Shown: positions 1 to 8,420, numbered from the stretch's first letter. The stretch: 64,000 nt of DNA from VAXT01 sp963794605 (GCA_963794605.1 CAWCEN010000004.1:496001-560000); one strand, 5' to 3'. The notes: generated from the letters alone by a model not told the origin. Translations and numbers: made by a program.

Positions 1-1
1 G

Positions 2-148
2 AACACGTTCCTCGTGGACGGACAGGTCGCGGGCACGTGGAAGTACGAGAAGGGCTGCGTGAACGTCGCGCCTTTCGGACGGCTACCGAAAGGCGTGCGC
101 GCGGAGCTCGATGATGAAGCCAAGCGCCTCGAGGCGTTCCACGCATGA
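2..148 (+). CDS. C-terminal end of a winged-helix DNA-binding domain protein (partial)
   Basis: Only the last 48 codons are in the window, read in frame from base 2 to the TGA at 146-148. The tail contains TFLVDGQVAGTWKYEK. That pattern resembles the C-terminal beta-rich end of the HTH_42/AlkZ-like winged-helix family (FLVDGFVAGTW is common there); this is recognition by eye, not a search. The stop overlaps the start of the next gene as ATGA, so the two are probably translationally coupled. Function cannot be decided from the fragment. In the AlkZ branch of the family the proteins are DNA glycosylases acting on interstrand crosslinks. Confidence 0.5.
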   Translation, partial: NTFLVDGQVAGTWKYEKGCVNVAPFGRLPKGVRAELDDEAKRLEAFHA

Positions 149-1161
149 CCGCCAAGGTCGCCCTCCTCGGGTACGGCCTCGCGGGCACCGTCTTCCACGC
201 ACCGTTCATCTCGACGACTCCGGGCTTGGAGCTGTCCGTGGTCGTGACCGGCAACGACGAGCGCCGCAATCAGGCGCTTCGCGAGCATCCGGGTGTGACC
301 GTGGTCGAGACGGCGGACGAAGTCTGGGAGCGGGCAGCCGAGCTCGACCTGGCCGTGATCGCAACTCCGAACGACAGCCATCTCCCGCTCGGACTCGCCG
401 CATTCGACGCGGGTTTGGCCGTCGTTGTCGACAAGCCCCTGGCATTGAACGCGGCAGAGGGCAGGACGCTCGTCGACGCGGCTGCCGGGCGCGGCCTGAT
501 GCTGGCCGCGTTCCAGAACCGGCGCTGGGACGGCGACTTCCTGACGCTGCGGAAGCTCCTCGACGCGAACGAGCTCGGCCGCGTCCACCGGTTCGAGTCC
601 CGCTTCGAGCGCTGGCGGCCCGAGCTGAGCGGCGGATGGCGCGAGCGCACTCCGGCCGACGAGGGCGGCGGCCTGCTGCTCGACCTCGGCAGCCACCTCG
701 TCGACCAGGCGCTGCAGCTCTTCGGCCCGGTGAGCCGCCTGTACGCGGAGCTCGAGGCACGACGCGAGGAGGCAGTCGCAGATGACGACGACTTCCTTGC
801 GCTCGAGCACGAATCCGGCGTCCACTCGCATCTCTGGATGAGCACGCTCGCAGCCGAGGCCGGCCCGCGTTTCCGGGTGCTCGGAGACCGCGCGGCGTAC
901 GTGAAGCACGGCCTCGACGTCCAGGAGGAAGCTCTACGCAGTGGCCTTTCGCCGACCGAGCCCGGCTTCGGCGAAGAGCCGCCCGAGCGCTGGGGCCAGC
1001 TCGTCACCGGCGAGAAATCGCGCGCGGTGCCCACGGAGACGGGCTCGTACGGATCGTTCTACGCGGGCGTGGCCGCGAGCCTGCGCGACGGAGCTCCTCC
1101 GCCCGTCGACCCGCGCGACGCGGTAGCCGTGCTCCAGCTCCTGGACGAAGCCCGGGGCTAG
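145..1161 (+). CDS. Gfo/Idh/MocA family oxidoreductase
   Basis: A 338-residue NAD(P)-dependent oxidoreductase of the inositol/glucose-fructose dehydrogenase superfamily. The N-terminal Rossmann fold shows the GYGLAG dinucleotide motif (residues 9-14), ATPNDSH (73-79) and the family DKPLA (96-100, equivalent to EKP), whose lysine is catalytic. The C-terminal half fits the substrate-binding alpha/beta domain. Length is normal for the family. The ATG overlaps the preceding stop (ATGA). Its stop overlaps the 3' end of the convergent MBL gene by four bases. The substrate cannot be read from sequence; sugars, inositols and related polyols are usual. Confidence 0.9.
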   Translation: MTAKVALLGYGLAGTVFHAPFISTTPGLELSVVVTGNDERRNQALREHPGVTVVETADEVWERAAELDLAVIATPNDSHLPLGLAAFDAGLAVVVDKPLALNAAEGRTLVDAAAGRGLMLAAFQNRRWDGDFLTLRKLLDANELGRVHRFESRFERWRPELSGGWRERTPADEGGGLLLDLGSHLVDQALQLFGPVSRLYAELEARREEAVADDDDFLALEHESGVHSHLWMSTLAAEAGPRFRVLGDRAAYVKHGLDVQEEALRSGLSPTEPGFGEEPPERWGQLVTGEKSRAVPTETGSYGSFYAGVAASLRDGAPPPVDPRDAVAVLQLLDEARG

Positions 1162-1817
1162 CCCCGTTCGACGCGCGAGCCGCCGAGGATCGCCTCGCGG
1201 CCGTCCTCGAAGCGCACGAGGAGCTTGCCCTTGCCGTCGTAGTCGGGCGAGTCGACGAGGATCGTCACGTCTTCGCCGCCGACGCGGCCACGCTCTTCGC
1301 CACCCGGCTCGACGCCCCGCCAGAAGCGGACGAACGGGTTCTCCTCCAATTCGCGGCCGATCGTGGTCTCGTCCGTGTGGCCCGGCAACACACGCGTCTC
1401 GGGCGGCAGCTTCATCAGCACGTCCATCACGGAGCTGCGAATCGCCGGCACGTCGCTCCCGCCGCCGACGGCGTCCTTGAACAGGATGTCTCCCGAGAAG
1501 CACAGCTCGCCGTTGACGACGAACGCGAGATGGTCTTCGGCATGGCCCGGCGTCGGCAGCGCCTCGATGTGGAGCCCGCCGGTCTCCAGCCCGCGGGTGA
1601 CGACGGTCAGGCCGAGCTCCGGCTCGTGGACGACGTGGTCGGGATGGCTGTGCGTCCGCAGGACGTGCTCCGGCTTGACGCGCCAGCGCTCGGCCGCCTC
1701 CAGCAGCGGTTCCAGCGGCGCCCCCGAGTCCACGTACACCGCCGTCCCGCCTTCTTCGTCCGCGAGCAGGTACGAGTTCGAGAGCCAGCCCGGATCCATG
1801 CTCCGCTCGACCAACAT
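1158..1817 (-). CDS. MBL-fold metallo-hydrolase
   Basis: A 219-residue metallo-beta-lactamase-fold hydrolase, probably of the glyoxalase II-like group. The metal-binding signature HSHPDH is at residues 56-61, followed by a later histidine in TPGHAEDH and PGHTDET near the middle. The last ~45 residues form an unusual beta-rich tail (DVTILVDSPDYDGKGK...) that looks like an appended small domain. The start could instead be the Met at residue 7. The gene is convergent with the oxidoreductase and divergent from pspA 40 bases away. Substrate unknown; thioesters such as lactoylglutathione-like conjugates are typical. Confidence 0.85.
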   Translation of the reverse strand: MLVERSMDPGWLSNSYLLADEEGGTAVYVDSGAPLEPLLEAAERWRVKPEHVLRTHSHPDHVVHEPELGLTVVTRGLETGGLHIEALPTPGHAEDHLAFVVNGELCFSGDILFKDAVGGGSDVPAIRSSVMDVLMKLPPETRVLPGHTDETTIGRELEENPFVRFWRGVEPGGEERGRVGGEDVTILVDSPDYDGKGKLLVRFEDGREAILGGSRVERG

Positions 1818-1857
1818 CGCTCGTTAGGCTACTGGCATACCCAAGTAGGAGGACGAA

Positions 1858-2595
1858 GTGGCAGGTCTATGGGATCGCACGGTGACGCTTTTCAAAACGA
1901 AGTGGAACAGTCTGTTGAACCGGGCCGAGGATCCGGCGGAAACACTCGACTACTCGTACGAGAGGCAGCTCGAGCTGCTCCAGAACGTCAAGCGCGGCGT
2001 CGCGGACGTCGTCACGGCGAAGAAGCGGTTGGAGCTCCAGGCGGGCAAGCTCGAGACGAGCGTGCCGAAGCTCGAGTCGCAGGCGCGCGACGCGCTCGGC
2101 GCCAACCGCGAGGACTTGGCCCGCATGGCGCTCGAACGCAAGACGGCGGCGCAGGCGCAGCTACAGGATCTCGACCGGCAGGTCGCCGAGCTGAACCAGC
2201 AGCAGCAGAAGCTCGAAGCGAACGAGAAGACGCTGTCGGCGAAGATCGAGACGTTCCGCAGCCAGAAGGAAGTGATGAAGGCTCAGTACTCTGCCGCGGA
2301 GGCGTCGGTCCGGATCGGCGAGGCGTCGACCGGCATCGGCGACCAGATGGCCGATACCGGCGCCGCCATCCAGCGGGCGCAGGAGAAGACCGAGGAGATG
2401 CAGGCGCGCGCATCGGCGATGGACGAGCTGATCGCGTCGGGCACCCTCGAGGACTACACGGCCGGCGGCGAGACACAGCTCGATCGCGAGCTCGCGCAGC
2501 TCACCTCGCAGTCGAAGGTGGATGACGAGCTGGCGAAGATGAAGGCTGAGCTCGGCACCGGCTCCAGCTCTGAGCAGAAGGAGATCTCGCAGTAG
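1858..2595 (+). CDS. pspA: PspA/IM30 family membrane-stress protein
   Basis: A 245-residue PspA/IM30 (ESCRT-III-like) protein. It begins with an amphipathic N-terminal helix and is then almost entirely coiled coil, with long Gln/Glu/Lys/Arg-rich heptads. The family binds stressed inner membrane and limits proton leakage. The GTG start at 1858 is fixed by a strong AGGAGG about eight bases upstream. The C-terminal tail (GTGSSSEQKE) is short and polar. Family partners PspAB and HtpX are encoded 1-3 kb downstream on the other strand, so the stress module is split by a cupin gene. No PspAA homologue is seen. Confidence 0.92.
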   Translation: MAGLWDRTVTLFKTKWNSLLNRAEDPAETLDYSYERQLELLQNVKRGVADVVTAKKRLELQAGKLETSVPKLESQARDALGANREDLARMALERKTAAQAQLQDLDRQVAELNQQQQKLEANEKTLSAKIETFRSQKEVMKAQYSAAEASVRIGEASTGIGDQMADTGAAIQRAQEKTEEMQARASAMDELIASGTLEDYTAGGETQLDRELAQLTSQSKVDDELAKMKAELGTGSSSEQKEISQ

Positions 2596-2657
2596 CGGGT
2601 AGCGAACACGTTTCGCACTGGGACGAGGTCGAGCCGCGCCGGTCCGAGAAGGGCGAG

Positions 2658-3519
2658 ATGGCGGCGAGCTGGCAGCGGCTCGGCGACGCGGTCGGCTGCA
2701 TGGGGATCGGCGTCAACCGCGTCCGGATCGACCCGGGACGGCTGTCGACGCCACCGCACTCGCACGGAGCCTCCGAGGAGATCGTGTTCGTGCTGGACGG
2801 CTCGGGCTTCTCGTGGCAGGACGAGCAGGTGTACGAGCTCCGACAAGGAGACTGCATCGTCCACCTCGCGGACCACGAGGAGCACACGCTGCGGGGCGGC
2901 CCGGACGGGCTCGAGGTGCTGATCTACGGCACGCGTCGCCCCACGGAGATCGGCTGGCTTCCCCGCTCGCGCGCGATCCGGATCGGCTGGCCCTGGGTCG
3001 AGGGGCGGACGGACGATCCCTGGGACGTCGAGGCCGCCGCCGAGCCGCTCGAGTTCGGCGAGGCCGCGCCGCGGCCGCCCACCATCGTCAACGTCGACGA
3101 TGCGGCCGTCGTCTCGGTGAATGAGTCCGACTGCGAGGTCGACCTGCGCTACCTCAGCCGCGAGGCCGGATCGGTGCAGACCGGGATGCGGCTCGAGGTG
3201 GTCGCGGAACGGGAAGCTGAACTGCCCGCCGCACTGCCATGGGGCCGAAGAGGAGTTCTTCCTCGTCCTCGACGGTGACGGCACGTGCCTGCTCGGGGAC
3301 GACGAGTTCCCGATCCGGCGCGGGTCGTTCATCGGCCGCCCGCCGGGAACAGGCGTCGCCCACGCCTTTCGCGGGCCGCTCACACTCCTCACGTACGGCA
3401 CGAGGGAGCCGAACGACATCTGCTACTACCCGCGCTCGAACAAGATCGGCTTCTGGGGCGTCGGCGTGGTCGCCCGCGTCGAGAGCCTCGACTACTGGGA
3501 CGGCGAGCCTCCATCGTGA
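2658..3519 (+). CDS. Double-cupin protein, single-base frameshift
   Basis: Two cupin barrels in one gene. The first (from 2658) shows HSHGASEEIVFVLDGSG and LADHEEHTL. The second shows PHCHGAEEEFFLVLDGDG, each with the metal-binding His-X-His pattern. The halves are in different frames; removing one A near 3208 joins them into a protein of about 287 residues. The reading frame is also open upstream of 2658, through a stretch reading SEHVSHWDEVEPRR that resembles the usual N-terminus of such cupins, so the true start may be near 2600 with a non-ATG codon. Either a recent pseudogene or an assembly indel. The substrate is unknown; the fold often serves sugar or small-molecule isomerases and dioxygenases. 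Confidence 0.7.
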
Positions 3520-3523
3520 CCTA

Positions 3524-3557
3524 ACAAGGGCCTGTCCCTCGTTAGGGCCTGTCCCTA
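3524..3557. repeat. REP-like repeat with two copies of agggcctgtccct
   Basis: The short gap between the cupin gene and pspAB contains two direct copies of the near-palindromic AGGGCCTGTCCCT about ten bases apart. It resembles, but is not identical to, the acagggtctgaccc repeats near serS and the RAYT gene, and the GGGACAGGTCCTGT piece inside dnaX. It probably belongs to the same kind of REP/BIME family. Confidence 0.5.
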
Positions 3558-4124
3558 GATCGGCGCGTCGAAGAGAGCCAGCCAGCGTGTCAGGTCTTGC
3601 TCAATCGGCAGCTCTTTCTCGAGCTTCGCCTTCAGCTCGAGCTCCTCGGAGTTGTCGCGCTCCTTGCCCTCGCCCGTCGGGACGAACGGCCAGTACGCGC
3701 CACGCTTGAAGCCGTAGATGAAGTAGACCGGGTCCTTCCCGCCCGAGAACTTGAAGGCCGCCGCGAGCAGCTGCTCGCCGAACCCGTGGGCCGCGAGCTC
3801 GGACGCGACGAGGTGCACGCCCGCCACGAGCTCCTCGAAGTCGTTGTCGCGCACGATCAGCCATTCGAAGCCGAACTCGTCGCCGCGCCGCTCGACCTTC
3901 GAGTGGGATTCCTGCGCGACGGTGTCGAGCAGCTCCTGGAGCTCGTTCTCGGCCCGCACGAACTCGGCCGCCGACAGCGGCTTGAAGACGACGGCGGCGT
4001 CCCCGGTCGGCTTCAGCCCGAGCTCGGTCTCGAGCGTGATCCGCGCCGTCGAGATCGCGAAGAGCTTCTCCTGTTGGGCCTTCGGAAGCTTCTTGCGCCC
4101 GAAGAGGACGTCCGTGAGCCCCAT
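3555..4124 (-). CDS. pspAB: PspA-associated protein PspAB
   Basis: A 189-residue protein starting MGLTDVLFGRKK, with LETELGLKPTGDAAVVFKPL and a C-terminal LEKELPIEQDLTRWLALFD. These match the pattern of the actinobacterial PspAB family encoded near pspA. The role is accessory to membrane-stress control; no enzymatic motif is visible. A 20-residue upstream extension is open, but the Met at 4124 gives the family N-terminus. The start codon lies inside a perfect 12-bp hairpin stem (4121-4149). It follows htpX on the same strand after about 100 bases, so the two may share a transcript. Confidence 0.78.
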   Translation of the reverse strand: MGLTDVLFGRKKLPKAQQEKLFAISTARITLETELGLKPTGDAAVVFKPLSAAEFVRAENELQELLDTVAQESHSKVERRGDEFGFEWLIVRDNDFEELVAGVHLVASELAAHGFGEQLLAAAFKFSGGKDPVYFIYGFKRGAYWPFVPTGEGKERDNSEELELKAKLEKELPIEQDLTRWLALFDAPI

Positions 4125-4149
4125 TATTTCGCCCCCGGCGAAATAATGG
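4121..4149 (-). promoter_or_regulatory. Perfect hairpin covering the pspAB start codon
   Basis: Bases 4121-4132 and 4138-4149 are exact inverted repeats (ccattatttcgc / gcgaaataatgg) around a five-base loop. The arms are AT-rich in a very GC-rich region. In the pspAB mRNA the ATG sits in the 3' arm and a GGGGG Shine-Dalgarno-like stretch lies across the loop. The fold could hide the start codon (translation control), or the palindrome could be a protein operator. Function is inferred. Confidence 0.5.
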
Positions 4150-4225
4150 CGATGCTCACGGCGAAGCCATGAGCGAGCCCGCAACGAGTGGTGTGCGCTC
4201 GAACGTAACCGGTTAGGCCCAATGC

Positions 4226-5149
4226 CTAAAAGGACGCTGGGTCGACCGGGCGGCCCATCTCGCGGGCGATTGCGGAGAGGCGGGCGAGGCGCTTCTCGAG
4301 CGGCGGGTGCGTCTGGAAGATCTCGGAAGCATTCTTCTTCCAGCCGGCCGGGAAGATGAAGAACGCGTTCATGCCGGCGACCTCGCGCAGGTCCTGCTGG
4401 GGGATCTGCGTCATGCGGCTCGCGATCTTCTGCAACGCGGACATCAGGTTCTCGGGAGCGCCCGTGATCAAGGCGGCTCCACGGTCGGCTGCGTACTCCC
4501 GGTAGCGCGAGATCATCATGATCAGCACCCAGCTGACCACGTACGTCAGCAGCGAGACGGCGAACAGGATCAGCCAGACGGGCGCGCCGGAGCTCCGGTC
4601 GCGGTCGCCGCCGCTGAACATGCCGCCCCAGAGCCCGAACCGCGCGAGCGTCGCTGCGACCATGGAGAAGAAGCTCGCAATCGTCATCACGGCGACGTCG
4701 CGGTTGGCGATGTGCGTCAGCTCGTGCGCGAGCACGCCCTCGATCTCCCGCGGCTCGAGGCGGTTCCAGAGGCCCTGCGTGACCGCGACGACAGCGCGCT
4801 TGTGGTTGCGGCCGGTCGCGAACGCGTTCGGCACCTCGGTCGGGATGACGGCTACGCGCGGCTTCGGCAGGTCGGCCATCGCGGCCAGGCGCTCGACCAT
4901 GGCATGGAGCTCGGGCGCCTCGTCGGGCTCGACCACCTTCGCTCCCGAGGCGAGCAGCGCGATCTTGTCCGAGGTGAAGTACTGGACGAAGGCGAGCACG
5001 CCGATGATCAGGATGACGGCGAAGATCCCCACGTTGAGGACGTTCAGCAGCACCACAAAGAAGACGACGTAGAGCAGTCCGAGGGTGAACATCGTCAGGA
5101 ACATCCGGCTGGAGAGGCCGAAGTCGCGACCGTAAGCCTTGCGTTTCAT
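4226..5149 (-). CDS. htpX: HtpX-type M48 membrane metalloprotease
   Basis: A 307-residue integral membrane zinc protease that degrades damaged membrane proteins. Two hydrophobic segments lie at residues 17-58. The zinc motif HELTH is at 142-146, followed by NRDVAV, two further hydrophobic segments, and the third ligand region in YREYAADRGA. The C-terminal HPPLEKRLARL is typical of HtpX. Its pairing with pspAB downstream and pspA nearby fits an envelope-stress unit. The start lies 16 bases from the divergent membrane-protein gene, so the promoters must overlap. Confidence 0.93.
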   Translation of the reverse strand: MKRKAYGRDFGLSSRMFLTMFTLGLLYVVFFVVLLNVLNVGIFAVILIIGVLAFVQYFTSDKIALLASGAKVVEPDEAPELHAMVERLAAMADLPKPRVAVIPTEVPNAFATGRNHKRAVVAVTQGLWNRLEPREIEGVLAHELTHIANRDVAVMTIASFFSMVAATLARFGLWGGMFSGGDRDRSSGAPVWLILFAVSLLTYVVSWVLIMMISRYREYAADRGAALITGAPENLMSALQKIASRMTQIPQQDLREVAGMNAFFIFPAGWKKNASEIFQTHPPLEKRLARLSAIAREMGRPVDPASF

Positions 5150-5164
5150 CGAGAATCGCGCTCC

Positions 5165-6598
5165 TTGAAGCGGTGGGGTACGAGACAGAGTTTAGCCGCG
5201 GGCCTGGCGGTGGCCGCGCTCGTGACCGTGCCGTCGGCCTGGGCAGACCACGCGCGGGTGGTCGTTGGGGAACCTCCGGCGACTGGCGCGCAAGGGCTCC
5301 TGATCGCCGGGCGCGGCAAGACGATCAGCGGCGAGGACGCCGCGCGGGTGCTCGCGAAGGTGCCGCAAGGGCGCTGTCCGTGCCCGATCACGATCTACGT
5401 GACGCTGCCGCGCCAGCGCGTGCACAACGTCCACCGCTACCGGATCGGGATCGTCGGCGGGGACTACCACGGGCTGCTCCTGTCGGACCGTACGAAGGTC
5501 CCCGGCCTCGTCTCCCTCTACGACCTCGAGCCGACCGTGGAGGCGCTCGATCGCGGAGAGAAGCCGCCCTTGACCTCGCGCCCGGAGTCGAACGTGCCGG
5601 AAACGCTGCGGAGGCTCGACCGGCGGCTGACGGACGCGCACGACTCGCGCAGCGCGGCCTCGTACGTCGTGTTCGGTCTGGTCGCGCTGTTCGCCCTGCT
5701 GGCTCTGGGGCTCAGGTCGTCCTTCTGGGGCAGGGCGGCCCTGATCGCCGGGCCGGTCGCCCTGACCGCCGCGCTCACGCTCAGCGGGCTCGACGTTGCT
5801 CGGCCACGCTCGGTCGGACTGGGGCTGCTCGCGGTCGTCGGGCTCGGCGCTCCGGCTCTGGCCGCGGCCACGCGTTCGCGTCTCGCCCTCGCGGCGGCGC
5901 TGCTCGCGGTCTTCGCGGTGTACGCGGGCGTGCTCGCGTTCTCGACCGAGACGAGCTCGCTCGCGGCGCTCGGGCCGCACCCGGACGGCGGCGTTCGCTT
6001 CTACGGGATCTCGAACCAGGTCGAGACACTGCTCCTCGTCCCGGGGCTGCTCGGCGCGGCGCTCGTCGGAGTTGGCCTGCTCCCGCTCGTCGCGCTCGGC
6101 GTCCTGGTCGTCGTCGGGGCGAGCGGGCTCGGGGCCGACGGCGGCGGAGTGCTGGTGTTCGCAGCGGGCTACCTCTTCCTGTGGCTACGGCTACGCAGGG
6201 TGGCGCTGACGGTGCGGAACCTCGCTCTGGCCGGCGCCGCAGTGGTCGGAGCAGGCCTGCTCCTCGTCGGCCTCGACGCCGCTGTCGGCGGGTCGAGCCA
6301 CGTTACGCGGACGATCGGCGACGGCCCCGGCGCGCTGTTCGGGGAGCTCGCGCACCGCTGGCGGGTCTCGCTCGACGGCTACGTCGCCACCTGGCAGGCG
6401 ACAGCGATCATCACGTTCTCGCTGCTCGTGCTCGTCTGGATCGCCCTCCGCCGTCCGCGTTTCACGACGGTCGACGCGGTCCTCGTCGCGCTGACCGTCT
6501 CCCTGGTGGTGAACGATTCGCCGCGCGATGTCGCAGCCTACGGTGCGCTCTCGTGCGCGGCCCTGCGCTTCTGGGAAGAGACCCGGCGCGTTCAGTAG
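5165..6598 (+). CDS. Polytopic membrane protein with extracytoplasmic N-terminal domain, function unknown
   Basis: About 477 residues from a probable TTG at 5165 (MKRWGTRQSLAAG...). A signal-peptide-like start ends at SAWA and is followed by a soluble domain of about 150 residues (DHARVVVGEPPATGAQG...). About nine hydrophobic segments follow, with short loops. The soluble part has a CPC pair (GRCPCPITIY) and ends in a helical linker (RRLDRRLTDA). I do not recognise a catalytic motif. It is divergent from htpX by 16 bases and followed closely by the cytochrome c gene. The start is uncertain because no clear ribosome binding site is visible. Confidence 0.65.
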   Translation: MKRWGTRQSLAAGLAVAALVTVPSAWADHARVVVGEPPATGAQGLLIAGRGKTISGEDAARVLAKVPQGRCPCPITIYVTLPRQRVHNVHRYRIGIVGGDYHGLLLSDRTKVPGLVSLYDLEPTVEALDRGEKPPLTSRPESNVPETLRRLDRRLTDAHDSRSAASYVVFGLVALFALLALGLRSSFWGRAALIAGPVALTAALTLSGLDVARPRSVGLGLLAVVGLGAPALAAATRSRLALAAALLAVFAVYAGVLAFSTETSSLAALGPHPDGGVRFYGISNQVETLLLVPGLLGAALVGVGLLPLVALGVLVVVGASGLGADGGGVLVFAAGYLFLWLRLRRVALTVRNLALAGAAVVGAGLLLVGLDAAVGGSSHVTRTIGDGPGALFGELAHRWRVSLDGYVATWQATAIITFSLLVLVWIALRRPRFTTVDAVLVALTVSLVVNDSPRDVAAYGALSCAALRFWEETRRVQ

Positions 6599-6609
6599 AC
6601 TCGCCGGAC

Positions 6610-6993
6610 ATGGCCCGGGGACTGCTGATCGCGCTCGCCGTCCTGCTCGTCGCGGGCTGCGGCGGGGAGAAGACGGTCGAGCCGACGGGGCCTGTCGTCG
6701 GGACGCTGCCGAAGGCCGGCAAGGCGAACCCGGCCGCAGGGAAGAAGGTCTTCGCGGACAGCGGCTGCGGCGGCTGCCACACCTTCCAGGCGGCCGGTGC
6801 AGCCGGCAAGATCGGGCCCGATCTCGACGAGGCGCTGAAGGGGAAGGACGCCGAGTTCATCAAGACGTCGATCACCGACCCGAACGCCGAGATCGCATCG
6901 GGCTTCCAACCGAACGTCATGCCCGAGAGCTACGGGTCGCAGCTGACCTCGCAGCAGATAAACGATCTCGTCGCCTTCCTCCAGACCGGGTGA
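6610..6993 (+). CDS. Lipoprotein monohaem cytochrome c
   Basis: A 127-residue lipoprotein. The signal peptide ends in the lipobox LVAGC (Cys17), then comes a Pro/Gly-rich linker and one class I cytochrome c domain with the haem site CGGCH at 53-57. A Met in NVMPESYG is the likely distal ligand. It should act as a membrane-tethered electron carrier on the outer face of the membrane. The C-terminal part (TSITDPNAEIASGFQPN, QQINDLVAFL) is closely related to the membrane-anchored cytochrome encoded at 34224-34781. Its TGA overlaps the GTG start of serS. Confidence 0.88.
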   Translation: MARGLLIALAVLLVAGCGGEKTVEPTGPVVGTLPKAGKANPAAGKKVFADSGCGGCHTFQAAGAAGKIGPDLDEALKGKDAEFIKTSITDPNAEIASGFQPNVMPESYGSQLTSQQINDLVAFLQTG

Positions 6994-8192
6994 TCGACCT
7001 CAGGGCCGCGCGGGCGGAGCCGGAGCGCTTCCGGGCCGCCGTGGCGCGCAAGGGAGCGGGCGAGGCGTTCGACCGGCTGCTCGAAGCGGACGCGCGCTGG
7101 CGCGACCTGATCCCGCAGGTCGACGACTTGCGGGGACGGCAGAAGGTTCAGGGCAAGCCGACGCCCGAGCAGGTCGAGGAACTGAAGCAGGTCAAAGAGC
7201 AGCTCCGCGCCCTCGAGGATGAGCTTGCGGCGGCCGAGGCCGCTCGGGACGAGCTGCTGCAGCAGGTTCCGAACCCGCCGCACGAATCGGTCCCGGACGC
7301 CGAGGAGGAGGACTCGGAGGGCCACATCGAGCGGGTGGTCGGCGAGCCGTCGCCGCCTGGGCCCGAGCACCTCGAGCTCGGGCGCTTCGACATGGAGCGC
7401 GCCGCGCGGGTCTCGGGCGCGCGGTTCGGGTACCTGATCGGCGACACGGCGCTGCTCTCGCTGGCGCTCTACCGCTGGGCCCTCGACCGGGCGGCCGCGG
7501 CTGGGTTCACGCCTGTGCTCCCACCCGTGCTCGTGCGCGAGGAAGCCATGTACGGCACCGGCTTCTTCCCGGCCGAGAAGAACGAGTACTACGAGATCGG
7601 CGAGGACGGCCTCTACCTGACGGGCACGTCCGAGGTCGCGCTGGCGGGACTGCACATGGGCGAGATCCTCGACGCCGAGCAACTGCCCCTTCGCTACACG
7701 GCATTCTCGACCAACTTCCGCCGCGAGGCGGGCGCGGCGGGGCGCGACACGCGGGGGATGTTCCGCGTCCACCAGTTCAACAAGGTGGAGCTCTTCGCGT
7801 ACACGCTCCCGGATCAGTCGTGGGACGAGTTCGAGCGCATCCTCGGGCTCGAGGAGGCCAACGTGCGGGAGCTCGGCCTCGCCTACCGGGTCGTCAACAT
7901 CGCCGCCGGCGAGCTAAGCTCGGCGGCGGCGAAGCGCTACGACATCGAGGCCTGGTTCCCGAGCCAGGAGCGCTATCGCGAGCTGACCTCGGCCTCGAAC
8001 ACGACCGACTTCCAGGCCCGCCGGCTCGGGGTCCGCTACCGCCGCGACGGCTCGACCGAGCAGGTGCACACGCTGAACGGAACCGCGGTCACCGACCGCT
8101 GGGCGCTCGCGATCCTCGAGAACTTCCAGGGCGAGGTGCCAGAAGTGCTCCAAAGCTACGGCGCCCCGGCGACAATCGATCCCCAAAGCTAA
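6990..8192 (+). CDS. serS: Serine--tRNA ligase
   Basis: A 400-residue class II aminoacyl-tRNA synthetase that charges tRNA-Ser. The GTG start overlaps the previous stop (GTGA) and gives the typical MIDLRAARAEPERFR N-terminus. A long coiled-coil arm (about residues 30-105) contacts the extra arm of tRNA-Ser. The core shows TGTSEVALAGLH, the motif 2 region FRREAGAAGRDTRGMFR with HQFNKVELF, and motif 3 near NGTAVTDRWALAILEN. A tRNA-Ser gene lies 88 bases downstream on the same strand. Slightly shorter than the usual ~420 residues. Confidence 0.95.
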   Translation: MIDLRAARAEPERFRAAVARKGAGEAFDRLLEADARWRDLIPQVDDLRGRQKVQGKPTPEQVEELKQVKEQLRALEDELAAAEAARDELLQQVPNPPHESVPDAEEEDSEGHIERVVGEPSPPGPEHLELGRFDMERAARVSGARFGYLIGDTALLSLALYRWALDRAAAAGFTPVLPPVLVREEAMYGTGFFPAEKNEYYEIGEDGLYLTGTSEVALAGLHMGEILDAEQLPLRYTAFSTNFRREAGAAGRDTRGMFRVHQFNKVELFAYTLPDQSWDEFERILGLEEANVRELGLAYRVVNIAAGELSSAAAKRYDIEAWFPSQERYRELTSASNTTDFQARRLGVRYRRDGSTEQVHTLNGTAVTDRWALAILENFQGEVPEVLQSYGAPATIDPQS

Positions 8193-8197
8193 CGCCG

Positions 8198-8262
8198 CCT
8201 TAACGGGGTCTCTTAACGGGGTCTGACCCCGTGAGTCTTTACAGGGTCTGACCCTGTTAACG
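8198..8262. repeat. Cluster of REP-like palindromes (ggtctgacc core) between serS and tRNA-Ser
   Basis: The gap holds AACGGGGTCTGACCCCGT and ACAGGGTCTGACCCTGT plus a truncated copy. Each copy is a near-palindrome around GGTCTGACC. The same units flank the RAYT transposase gene at 28.5-29.2 kb, which could mobilise them. They could also form terminator-like hairpins after serS. Confidence 0.75.
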
Positions 8263-8279
8263 GGCTACGATCGCGCTAC

Positions 8280-8366
8280 GGCGGGGTGCCGGAGCGGTCG
8301 AACGGGGCAGTCTTGAAAACTGTTGGCCCTTCACGGGGCCCGTGAGTTCGAATCTCACCCCCGCCG
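8280..8366 (+). tRNA. tRNA-Ser (anticodon UGA)
   Basis: An 87-nt tRNA with acceptor GGCGGGG/CCCCGCC and discriminator G8366. The anticodon loop CTTGAAA gives UGA, a long class II variable arm (TTGGCCCTTCACGGGGCC) follows, and the T arm is GTGAG-TTCGAAT-CTCAC. CCA is not encoded. It reads UCA and related serine codons and lies directly after serS. Confidence 0.96.
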
Positions 8367-8420
8367 CTCAACCGCGGCAGCCCGCAAGTTACGCCGCCCC
8401 GGGGCATCTGGACGACAGAA

